From: a bacterium 1XD8-76
GTDB lineage: Bacteria > Bacillota > Clostridia > Lachnospirales > Lachnospiraceae
Direction: 5' to 3'
Assembly (NCBI GenBank): GCA_003611955.1
Contig: RAZE01000029.1
Location: forward strand, 1 to 37,600
DNA length: 37,600 bases
Positions 7,274 to 14,077 of this stretch are shown here, one piece after another (position 1 is the stretch's first letter; the number at the start of each line of letters is the position of its first letter). The notes beneath the pieces are model-generated. The model saw only the letters and a program-made list of their open reading frames with translations. It was not told the DNA's origin and ran no database searches. Position numbers and translations under genes: made by a program.

Positions 7274-8854
7274 ATGGGAAATTTTGTAAACCGGGGGAAT
7301 ACCAGCTTTTCGAGTGCGAGAAAATCACAAATTTATATAGACAAGACAGGTTTGTTAAATTACACGAATTCTGTTATGGATACAGAGCAGAGATATATAT
7401 GTGTCAGTAAGCCGAGGCGGTTTGGAAAGACTTTGACAGCGGGAATGCTGATAGCATATTACAGTAGAGGATGCCGTTCGGAATCCCTGTTTAAAGATCT
7501 GGTTATTTCTCAGTCACCTTCCTTTAAAGAGCATTTGAACCGGTACGATGTAATTCATCTGGATATTGCCTATTTGCTTGTACAGATAAAGGATTCCTCC
7601 GGAACAGTTTCTTATCTCCAGAAATGTGTAATCGAAGAATTGAAAATGGTGTATCCGGATATTTTGTCGGAAGAAGATACCATGCTGCCGTTTGCCCTGT
7701 CTAAGATCCATCAGGCGACAGGAATCTCGTTTATTGTCATCATTGATGAATGGGATGCCATTTTTCGGGAGGACATGTACGATATAAATGCGCAGAGAGA
7801 ATATATTGATCTGCTGCGCGGGCTTTTTAAGGGGGAACAGTCGAAAGACTTTGTAAAGTTGGCTTATATAACAGGAATCCTTCCCATTAAAAAGTATAAG
7901 AGTGAGTCAGCTTTAAATAATTTTGACGAGTTTACCATGACGAGTCCCAGCCGGCTGGCAGAGTATGTTGGGTTTACAGAGCAGGAAGTAGTCAGCCTCT
8001 GTAAGGATTATGATATGGACTTTTCCGAGGCGGCAAGATGGTATGATGGTTACTCTTTTCCGCGCATGAAGCATGTGTACAGTCCCAACTCTGTAGTCAG
8101 GGCAATGCTCGCGGGAGAATATGACAATTACTGGACAAAAACGGTTACTTATGAATCGCTGAAAGAGTATATCAGTATGAATTTTGACGGGCTTAAGGAC
8201 TGCGTTATTCAGATGCTGGCAGGGGGCAGATGCAGGGTCAACACGGATACATTTGAAAACGACATGACAAGCTTTAAAAGCAGAGATGATGTGCTGACAG
8301 TGCTGATCCATCTTGGGTATCTTGCCTATGATAAGGGCAGGAAAGAAGTGTATGTACCGAATGAAGAGGTCAGAACTGCGTTTGCAAATGCGGTCAGTGG
8401 TACAGACTGGACTCCGGTGGTGGAGGCAATACAAAGATCTGAAAAACTTCTTGCGGATACCTGGCGCAAAGATGAGCAGGCAGTTGCCAAAGGGGTAGAG
8501 GCAGTTCATATGGCCAATGCATCTTTGTTGGAATACAATAATGAAAATACTTTGATTTGTGTTATTGCATTGGCTTACTATAATGCAGTGAATGAGTACA
8601 CGCTGGTTCGGGAAATGCCTTCCGGTAATGGTTATGCAGATTTGATTTTTCTGCCTGGAAAGCACTCGGATAAACCTGTGATGATAGTAGAGTTAAAATA
8701 TAACCGTTCTGCGGAGGGGGCTATTGAACAGATAAAGGACAGACAATATCCAAAAGCCCTGGAGCATTGGAACAATGATAAGCCGATGCTCCTGATTGGA
8801 ATCAACTATGACAGAAAAACAAAAGAGCATACATGTCATATCGAGGAAATATAG
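7274..8854 (+). CDS. AAA-ATPase-like / PD-(D/E)XK nuclease-superfamily protein, second copy
   Basis: A 526-residue protein with the same architecture as the minus-strand gene at 797-2488: IYIDKT near the N-terminus, Walker A variant KPRRFGKT at 46-53, Walker B-like FIVIIDEWD, and a C-terminal nuclease-fold core with GYADLIFL and MIVELKY giving D...ExK. The sequence differs widely from the first copy, so it is not a recent duplicate. ATG 7274 has AGGAG 11 nt upstream and lies 16 nt after the stop of the third conflict-system gene, so it is probably co-transcribed with it. The open frame extends back to 7184, but that part overlaps the previous gene and lacks family sequence. The intrinsic terminator at 8893 ends this operon. 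Confidence 0.85.
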   Translation: MGNFVNRGNTSFSSARKSQIYIDKTGLLNYTNSVMDTEQRYICVSKPRRFGKTLTAGMLIAYYSRGCRSESLFKDLVISQSPSFKEHLNRYDVIHLDIAYLLVQIKDSSGTVSYLQKCVIEELKMVYPDILSEEDTMLPFALSKIHQATGISFIVIIDEWDAIFREDMYDINAQREYIDLLRGLFKGEQSKDFVKLAYITGILPIKKYKSESALNNFDEFTMTSPSRLAEYVGFTEQEVVSLCKDYDMDFSEAARWYDGYSFPRMKHVYSPNSVVRAMLAGEYDNYWTKTVTYESLKEYISMNFDGLKDCVIQMLAGGRCRVNTDTFENDMTSFKSRDDVLTVLIHLGYLAYDKGRKEVYVPNEEVRTAFANAVSGTDWTPVVEAIQRSEKLLADTWRKDEQAVAKGVEAVHMANASLLEYNNENTLICVIALAYYNAVNEYTLVREMPSGNGYADLIFLPGKHSDKPVMIVELKYNRSAEGAIEQIKDRQYPKALEHWNNDKPMLLIGINYDRKTKEHTCHIEEI

Positions 8855-8892
8855 CATATCAATATAAAGAAATTTTAAGATATTTACAATAC

Positions 8893-8941
8893 AGACCGCA
8901 TCAGATTATAGTTTATACAAAATCTGATGCGGTCTTTTTTT
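8893..8941 (+). terminator. Strong intrinsic terminator after the accessory operon
   Basis: A perfect 15-bp stem (8893-8907 with 8921-8935, arms GACCGCATCAGATT and its complement) encloses a 13-nt loop and runs into seven T residues at 8935-8941. It closes the 3122-8854 operon and sits only 6 bp before the left inverted repeat of the putative promoter switch, insulating the switch from upstream transcription. Confidence 0.93.
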
Positions 8942-8947
8942 CTGAAA

Positions 8948-8976
8948 TTTTCGTAGATTGAGTTAATCTGCGAAAA
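8948..8976 (+). repeat. Left inverted repeat of putative invertible promoter (recombination site)
   Basis: A 29-bp site made of arm TTTTCGTAGATT (8948-8959), spacer GAGTT (8960-8964) and arm AATCTGCGAAAA (8965-8976). The arms are inverse complements apart from one position, so the site itself is an imperfect palindrome with an asymmetric core. The same 29 bp occur exactly, in inverted orientation, at 9303-9331; identity stops abruptly at both edges. This is what is expected of a site-specific recombinase core site. Confidence 0.88.
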
Positions 8977-9302
8977 AAGCCACTTATTTCCTTTAAACAG
9001 GCAAATTTTTGATGTCCATGACCCTTTATCTGACCATGAATATTTTATTTTTGCTGTGGAATGCATAAGAAATTATCTGGAAAACCAACATACTGGCCAG
9101 CAATATGCTGACCATTCTTTTGACCATTTATCTTTGAGAAATATAAGGATTTCAGTATTATTTTTTTATTTTTGGGGGAGATTAGAAGACAGGATCCCAG
9201 AAAAAAGATTGACTGACGGGAGATAAAATTGTATAATTATCTCGTCCAAGTAAGAAAAATACTTTATTTAATATATTTTTTGCTTTTTTAAGTATAATTC
9301 AA
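8977..9302. other. Putative invertible segment carrying the capsule-operon promoter
   Basis: About 326 bp lie between two exact inverted 29-bp sites. The segment contains one convincing promoter (9209-9237), reading right toward the antiterminator genes, and no intact gene. A plus-strand frame (stop at about 9225) and a short minus-strand frame are open but lack start signals and recognisable sequence. A 13-bp near-repeat TGACC(C/A)TTTATCT occurs at 9019-9031 and 9121-9133 and could be a regulator site. Inversion would turn the promoter away from the capsule genes. The recombinase is not in this window. Confidence 0.72.
9209..9237 (+). promoter_or_regulatory. Capsule operon promoter inside the invertible segment (ON orientation)
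   Basis: TTGACT (9209-9214) and a perfect TATAAT (9232-9237) are separated by exactly 17 nt. Transcription would begin near 9244, giving a leader of about 190 nt before the first antiterminator ATG at 9434. The leader includes the right inverted repeat, which can fold as an RNA hairpin. A second TATAAT at 9293-9298 lacks a -35 element. Confidence 0.82.
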
Positions 9303-9331
9303 TTTTCGCAGATTAACTCAATCTACGAAAA
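9303..9331 (-). repeat. Right inverted repeat of putative invertible promoter (recombination site)
   Basis: Arm TTTTCGCAGATT (9303-9314), spacer AACTC (9315-9319) and arm AATCTACGAAAA (9320-9331). Its reverse complement equals the left site over all 29 bases. It lies 102 bp upstream of the first LoaP-like gene and stays in the leader RNA in either orientation. Confidence 0.88.
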
Positions 9332-9433
9332 ATAATATTTGATTATACAGAGCAGAAAAATATAGTTTATGAGGATTTTCTGAAAATCTGAAATAAAGAT
9401 ACTTTCTGGAAAGAAAATCGAAAGGAAAAAGAG

Positions 9434-9943
9434 ATGTGGTATGTGATACAGACAGGAATGGGGAGCGAGGAGGCCGTAAAAGAAAAAACAAAAAAAATGC
9501 TTCCAGATGGATCCTACAAAGATTGCAAAGTGCTGTACTGTATCAGTAAAAAAAGATATCTGGGGCAGTGGCATGAGGAAAGAGAACGATTTTTGCCGGG
9601 GTATATTTTTCTGGTTACCGAAGATTCGGAGACAGCGTCCATGGCGATGAAAGGAATAGCAGAGTTTACTAAACTGCTTGGATATGGTAAAGAAGTCTGT
9701 CCGATCGGTAAAGAAGAAGAGGAGCTTTTGGCGAAACTCGTCGGAGACAGGGATGAGATCGGTATGTCCTACGGCGTAATTGAAAACGGCGCATTAAAGA
9801 TAAAGACCGGGGTGCTGGCCGGATTGGAGCCTGCAGTCAGAAAGATTGACCGGCATAAGAGAAAAGGCTATATTCGTCTTGCGCTTCCAAACGGAGAAGA
9901 AAAACTGGTGGGTATCGGCTTGGAGATCACGGAGAAGAGCTGA
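9434..9943 (+). CDS. NusG-family transcription antitermination factor, LoaP/UpxY type (first of tandem pair)
   Basis: A 169-residue NusG paralogue. It starts with MWYVIQTGMGSEE, the NGN-domain opening, continues with the FLPGYIFL core strand (about 56-63), and ends with a KOW-like segment GALKIKTGVLAGLEPAVRKI. It carries only the two core NusG domains, the layout of specialised NusG proteins (UpxY in Bacteroides capsule loci, LoaP in Firmicutes) that bind RNA polymerase and promote processive antitermination in long biosynthetic operons. It is the first gene after the putative invertible promoter. ATG 9434 follows AGGA with 7-nt spacing. Its TGA overlaps the ATG of the next, related gene. Confidence 0.87.
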   Translation: MWYVIQTGMGSEEAVKEKTKKMLPDGSYKDCKVLYCISKKRYLGQWHEERERFLPGYIFLVTEDSETASMAMKGIAEFTKLLGYGKEVCPIGKEEEELLAKLVGDRDEIGMSYGVIENGALKIKTGVLAGLEPAVRKIDRHKRKGYIRLALPNGEEKLVGIGLEITEKS

Positions 9944-10446
9944 TGTGGTATGTAATACAGGTCTACACAGGACGGGAAACGGAAATCGCGAGTCAGTGCC
10001 GGGAGCAGGTGATAGAGGAGGGGGAGGATATATTTATTCCTCTGGTAGAACGGATGACAAAGGTTGGCGGGGAAATGACCATGGTGAAGGCAAGGCTCTT
10101 TCCCGGCTATGTTTTTATAGAAACTGGCGACGTAGAGGATATGTACCTGCGCCTGAAAAAGATAAAAGCAATGACCAGGCTTTTAAAAACAGGGGAGGAG
10201 ATCACGTCGCTGTATCCCGAAGAAGAAGCCTATCTGAAAAAACTCGGAGATGAAGAGCATGTGGTCAGATATTCGGAGGGGTTTTTTGAAGGGGATAAGC
10301 TGGTCGTTACTTCAGGAGCATTGAAAAATTATGAGGGGCAAATAAAAAAGGTTTTGAGGCATAAAAGACTGGTTGTGTTGGAGGTGCCGCTCCTTGGCAG
10401 AAAAGTGGAAGTAACACTGGGGTTGGGAGTTGTAGAAAAGAGGTAA
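9943..10446 (+). CDS. NusG-family transcription antitermination factor, LoaP type (second of tandem pair)
   Basis: A 167-residue NusG paralogue with MWYVIQVYTGRETE at the N-terminus, LFPGYVFIET in the NGN domain and a clear KOW motif SGALKNYEGQIKKVLRHKR near residues 125-145. The KOW segment is closer to canonical NusG/LoaP than that of its upstream partner. Start and stop codons of the pair overlap (TGATG), so they are translationally coupled. Sequence divergence between the two is large, arguing against recent duplication and for distinct roles. Both would act in cis on the 27-kb operon that follows. Confidence 0.88.
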   Translation: MWYVIQVYTGRETEIASQCREQVIEEGEDIFIPLVERMTKVGGEMTMVKARLFPGYVFIETGDVEDMYLRLKKIKAMTRLLKTGEEITSLYPEEEAYLKKLGDEEHVVRYSEGFFEGDKLVVTSGALKNYEGQIKKVLRHKRLVVLEVPLLGRKVEVTLGLGVVEKR

Positions 10447-10539
10447 AAAGAAGCTGAAGGATGTACACGACGCTTCGCGCGCGGTGCTGAGGGCAGTGGT
10501 CACAGGGGATTAGAAGCCGGGATATGGAGATATGCCGGA
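10447..10539 (+). other. GC-rich spacer between antiterminator pair and first biosynthetic gene
   Basis: This 93-bp spacer is far richer in G+C than the leader before it, with CG-rich runs around 10470-10482 that can fold into small hairpins. It stays open in the same frame as the downstream gene but has no start codon. A LoaP-recognised RNA structure could reside here or in the 9244-9433 leader; I cannot define one. Confidence 0.3.
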
Positions 10540-13500
10540 ATGGCGAAGCCTGCCCGGCATAAGGGAAGGAACCTGAAAAATATTAGAAAAATGAAAAATA
10601 AGAAGAAAGCAATAATAGCAGCAGCAGGCTTTATGGCCTGCTGTTATGCAGTCTTAAACTATATTGGAAAAAGAAAAAATAGCAGGAGCGGGCATCCGGA
10701 ACAAAAGGATGCAGAGGGAACTGCTTACGAAAAGAAGATTAAACCGGTGTTAGACAAGATATTGTCTTTTGCCGGAATGATTCTCCTGGCTCCGTTTTAT
10801 GTGGGAATATCGGCTGTAGTTTTTTTGGACGATCCGGGGCCGGTTTTCTTTACGCAGGAGCGTATCGGCAGAGGAAAAGAACACTTTCGTCTCCATAAAT
10901 TCCGCTCCATGAAGATGTCTACGCCCCATGACGTACCGACACACCAGCTTTCTGATCCAGAGCAGTATATCACCCGGGTGGGGAAGTTTCTGAGAAAATA
11001 CAGTCTGGATGAACTGCCCCAGATCTGGGATATCTTTGTGGGAAATATGAGCATCATCGGCCCCCGTCCTGCCCTGTGGAACCAGGATGATCTGATAGCG
11101 GAGAGGGATAAATATGGGGCGAACGATGTGAAACCGGGGCTCACTGGCTGGGCCCAGATCAACGGGCGGGATGAGCTGGAGATAGAGGAGAAGGCAAAGC
11201 TGGACGGGGAATATGTAAGGCAGCTGCGGCAGGGCGGTATGAGAGCCCTGTTTTTTGATTTGAGATGTTTATTTGGAACTGTTTTTTCAGTTTTGGGAAG
11301 CCGGGGCGTCGTGGAGGGAGGAACCGGGGAACTGAAACGAAAAGAGAAGAAATCTGAAAGCGGGGAAGCGGAGAATAGAGTGACACCGGAAGAGGCCGGC
11401 TTTGAGGATTACGGCCACCGGAAGCACTTTGATATTGACAGCAGTGAAAAGAACAAAAAGAGAGTGCTGATCACCGGGGCAGGTTCTTATATCGGGGAGT
11501 CCTTTGAGAACTGGGCGGAGGAACATTATCCGGAGAATTTTATCTTCGACACACTGGACATGCAGGATCCGTCCTGGATAGAAGCGGATTTTTCCCCTTA
11601 TGATGCGGTGTTCCATGTGGCGGGGATCGCCCACGCGGACATAGGGAAAGTCTCGGAGGAGGAGAAGAAGAAATACTATGCAGTGAATACGGATCTGGCC
11701 ATAGAGACGGCGGAGAAGGCAAAAGCTGAGGGGGTCAGACAGTTTGTCTTCATGTCCTCCATGATCATTTATGGGGATTCCGCTCCTTATGGAAAGGAGA
11801 AAGTGATCGATGAACATACATTGCCCGCCCCGGCAAATTTTTACGGGGACAGCAAGTGGCAGGCGGATAAAGGTGTGAGAATGCTTGCCGATGAAAGCTT
11901 CCGGGTGGCAGTGTTAAGACCGCCGATGATCTATGGGAGAGGGAGCAAAGGGAATTACCGCACCTTGGAAAAGCTGGTAAGAAAGCTGCCGGTATTCCCG
12001 GATGTGGAGAATCGAAGATCTATGCTGTTTATCGGTAATCTCTGCGAATTCCTATGCAGGCTGATGTTGTCCGGGGAAGGTGGGATCTATTTTCCGCAGA
12101 ATAAGGAGTATACGAAGACCGGTGAGATGGCGAGGGAGATCGCAGAAGCGGCGGGAAAAAAGATATGGATGACGAAACTGTTAAGGCCGGCAGTTACATT
12201 TGGAAGTTATATACCGGGGAAGATATCGGGGTTAGTGAATAAAGCATTTGGGAATAGTGTATATAGCCAGGAACTGAGCAGATATAGCGGACTGGACTAT
12301 CAGGTCATGGATTTAAAATCCTCCATAAAAACAGGGGAGGAAGGAGACAGACCGGTCCATATCCTGGTGGTTTCTCAATATTTTTATCCGGAGACATTTC
12401 GGATAAATGACATGGCGGCGGAGTGGGTGAAAAGAGGATATAAGGTTACGGTGCTCACCGGCATACCAAATTATCCGATGGGAAAGTTTTTTGAAGGGTA
12501 TGATTACATCCATCGTCGGAGAGAAATATGGAATGGTGTGGATATCATACGGATACCGCTGATACCGAGAGGGAACAGTAGAAGTAAGCTGGTGAGTAGT
12601 CTTGGAATGGCGGCAAATTACTTTAGCTTTGTGGTAAGTGGATGGCGTTGGAAGACAATGAATGATATCGGTGCGGATATCGTCTTTACTTGTGAAGTCA
12701 GTCCCATGACTCAGGCGTTAATCGGAGTATGGTACGCAAAGAGATACCATATACCGCATTTTCTCTATGTGCAGGATCTTTGGCCTGAAAATGTAGAGAC
12801 AATGACAGGGATAAAGAGCAGAGCGGTCATATATCCCATTGATCGTATGGTAGATTATATTTATCAGAACACGGACCAGATATTTACGACGTCTCATTCT
12901 TTTGTTGATTCCATTGTAAATAGAAAAGTGAAAGTAGGTAAAGAGAAAGTCCATTATTGGCCGCAATATGCAGAGGAATTTTACAGGCCGTTGGAGAGAG
13001 AGCAGGTTAGACTTGAGTCAAATGCCATGTCGCCAATTCGTCTGATTCCTGATGACGATGCATTCCATATTGCATTTACGGGAAATATCGGAACGGCACA
13101 GGGATTAGAGATTCTCCCACAGGTAGCAGAAAGGCATAAAGAGATTCAGACGGAGAGAGCGATCAGGTTCGTTATTATTGGAGACGGGCGGTATCAGGAG
13201 ACTTTGGAAGAGGAAATAAGAAAAAGGAAAGTTGAAGACAGCTTTATCATGATACCTCGGCAGAAGCCGGAGGAAATACCGAAACTGCTTGCCTGTTGTG
13301 ATGCGGCATTTTTGTCATTTAGCGATGAGGAATTGTGGGAGAAGACCATCCCGGCAAAATTGCAGTCCTATATGGCGTGCGGAATGCCGATCATTGCGGC
13401 GGCGAAAGGAGAGGCGGAAAGAGTGATAAAAGAAGCAGAGTGTGGGAAATGCTGCGAAATCGGTAATATTGAAGGGGTATTAAAATGTATTAAAAAAATG

Positions 13501-13620
13501 ATGGGAAGTGATCTGTATTTTATGAGTCGGAATAGTCGTATGTATTTTGAAAAATATTATAAAAAAGATATATTAATGAATAAAATGGATGAATGGATTA
13601 AAGGAAAAATCTGTATATAA
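10540..13620 (+). CDS. Triple-fusion protein: initiating sugar transferase + NAD-dependent epimerase + WbuB-like GT4 glycosyltransferase
   Basis: A 1026-residue protein with three normally separate enzymes. Residues about 23-45 are a hydrophobic segment. About 70-255 form a bacterial sugar-phosphate transferase (PglC/WcaJ type) with FFTQERIGRG, KFRSMK, the catalytic D157-E158 in SLDELPQIWDIF, and IIGPRPAL; it would place the first sugar phosphate on undecaprenyl phosphate. About 308-600 is an extended SDR epimerase or reductase with TGAGSYIG (312-319) and a YxxxK in FYGDSKW. From 607 comes a GT4 transferase starting HILVVSQYFYPETFRIND, like WbuB, an enzyme linked to FucNAc transfer. A relic ribosome-binding site lies at the second junction (12333-12346). 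ATG 10540 follows GGAGA with 9-nt spacing. G+C falls in the GT4 part. The first two domains are known as a fusion in this group (from memory); the third is unusual. Confidence 0.87.
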   Translation: MAKPARHKGRNLKNIRKMKNKKKAIIAAAGFMACCYAVLNYIGKRKNSRSGHPEQKDAEGTAYEKKIKPVLDKILSFAGMILLAPFYVGISAVVFLDDPGPVFFTQERIGRGKEHFRLHKFRSMKMSTPHDVPTHQLSDPEQYITRVGKFLRKYSLDELPQIWDIFVGNMSIIGPRPALWNQDDLIAERDKYGANDVKPGLTGWAQINGRDELEIEEKAKLDGEYVRQLRQGGMRALFFDLRCLFGTVFSVLGSRGVVEGGTGELKRKEKKSESGEAENRVTPEEAGFEDYGHRKHFDIDSSEKNKKRVLITGAGSYIGESFENWAEEHYPENFIFDTLDMQDPSWIEADFSPYDAVFHVAGIAHADIGKVSEEEKKKYYAVNTDLAIETAEKAKAEGVRQFVFMSSMIIYGDSAPYGKEKVIDEHTLPAPANFYGDSKWQADKGVRMLADESFRVAVLRPPMIYGRGSKGNYRTLEKLVRKLPVFPDVENRRSMLFIGNLCEFLCRLMLSGEGGIYFPQNKEYTKTGEMAREIAEAAGKKIWMTKLLRPAVTFGSYIPGKISGLVNKAFGNSVYSQELSRYSGLDYQVMDLKSSIKTGEEGDRPVHILVVSQYFYPETFRINDMAAEWVKRGYKVTVLTGIPNYPMGKFFEGYDYIHRRREIWNGVDIIRIPLIPRGNSRSKLVSSLGMAANYFSFVVSGWRWKTMNDIGADIVFTCEVSPMTQALIGVWYAKRYHIPHFLYVQDLWPENVETMTGIKSRAVIYPIDRMVDYIYQNTDQIFTTSHSFVDSIVNRKVKVGKEKVHYWPQYAEEFYRPLEREQVRLESNAMSPIRLIPDDDAFHIAFTGNIGTAQGLEILPQVAERHKEIQTERAIRFVIIGDGRYQETLEEEIRKRKVEDSFIMIPRQKPEEIPKLLACCDAAFLSFSDEELWEKTIPAKLQSYMACGMPIIAAAKGEAERVIKEAECGKCCEIGNIEGVLKCIKKMMGSDLYFMSRNSRMYFEKYYKKDILMNKMDEWIKGKICI
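12333..12346 (+). promoter_or_regulatory. Relic Shine-Dalgarno sequence translated inside the fusion gene
   Basis: AGGGGAGGAAGGAG lies inside the coding frame, 8 nt before codon 606 (GTC, 12355-12357). Codon 607 onward is the natural N-terminus of a stand-alone WbuB-like transferase. The site is placed exactly as a start-directing site would be, but the start codon is now GTC and the stop of the preceding domain is gone. It looks like the scar of a gene fusion. Confidence 0.7.
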
Positions 13621-13658
13621 AAAAACGAAAACGGGTTTTTATTGCGAGGAAAATAAAA

Positions 13659-14075
13659 ATGGCACTTGAGGAAAGATGCAGAATTATTAATTTTGACGAT
13701 TTAGGAGATGAACGAGGTAAATTGGTGGTCATCGAGGGAAATCAGCATATACCATTTGAAATAAAAAGGGTGTTTTATATTTATGATTCAGATGAAGAAG
13801 TGATAAGAGGGCAACATGCAAACCGGGTATCAGAATTTGTATTAATAAATGTAAGTGGAAATTCTAAAATATATATTGATGATGGTAAAGAAAATATGAT
13901 AGTAGAATTGGATAAGCCAATGAAAGGAATTTATATTCCTCAAATGGTTTGGAAAAATATGTATGATTTTTCTGAAGATTCTGTACTGTTAGTATTAGCG
14001 AGTACACATTATGACCGGGATGAATATATCAGAGATTACGATGAATATTTGAAAGAGATTGGTAAGAAGAAGTAA
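13659..14075 (+). CDS. Sugar 3,4-ketoisomerase-like cupin (FdtA/QdtA, WxcM family)
   Basis: A 138-residue single-domain cupin with RIINFDDLGDERGKLVVIEG at its N-terminus and the RVFYIYD, RGQHANR and EFVLINVSG signatures of the WxcM/FdtA/QdtA family. Members isomerise dTDP-4-keto-6-deoxyglucose at C3/C4 before transamination. No dTDP-glucose genes (RmlA/RmlB) are visible in the window, so the substrate must come from elsewhere or differ. The family usually shows a His-x-His pair at the active site; here the second position is Asn (HAN), which may alter activity. ATG 13659 follows AGGA with 8-nt spacing. The next gene begins 2 nt after its stop. Confidence 0.78.
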   Translation: MALEERCRIINFDDLGDERGKLVVIEGNQHIPFEIKRVFYIYDSDEEVIRGQHANRVSEFVLINVSGNSKIYIDDGKENMIVELDKPMKGIYIPQMVWKNMYDFSEDSVLLVLASTHYDRDEYIRDYDEYLKEIGKKK

Positions 14076-14077
14076 AT

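Noticed and set aside
8884..9066. Minus-strand 60-codon frame
   Set aside because: It runs through the intrinsic terminator and the left inverted repeat; no ribosome-binding site or recognisable sequence.
8977..9225. Plus-strand open frame of about 80 codons inside the invertible segment
   Set aside because: It has no start codon with a ribosome-binding site, begins at the repeat, and resembles no family I know.
9293..9298. Second TATAAT close to the right repeat
   Set aside because: No -35 element at 16-18 nt and no extended -10; the promoter at 9209-9237 is far better.
10447..10539. Upstream extension of the fusion gene through the spacer
   Set aside because: The frame is open but has no ATG, GTG or TTG, and ATG 10540 has a suitable ribosome-binding site.
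13621..13658. Possible terminator after the fusion gene (A-rich and T-rich runs)
   Set aside because: Only a weak A/T stem forms; the operon clearly continues.
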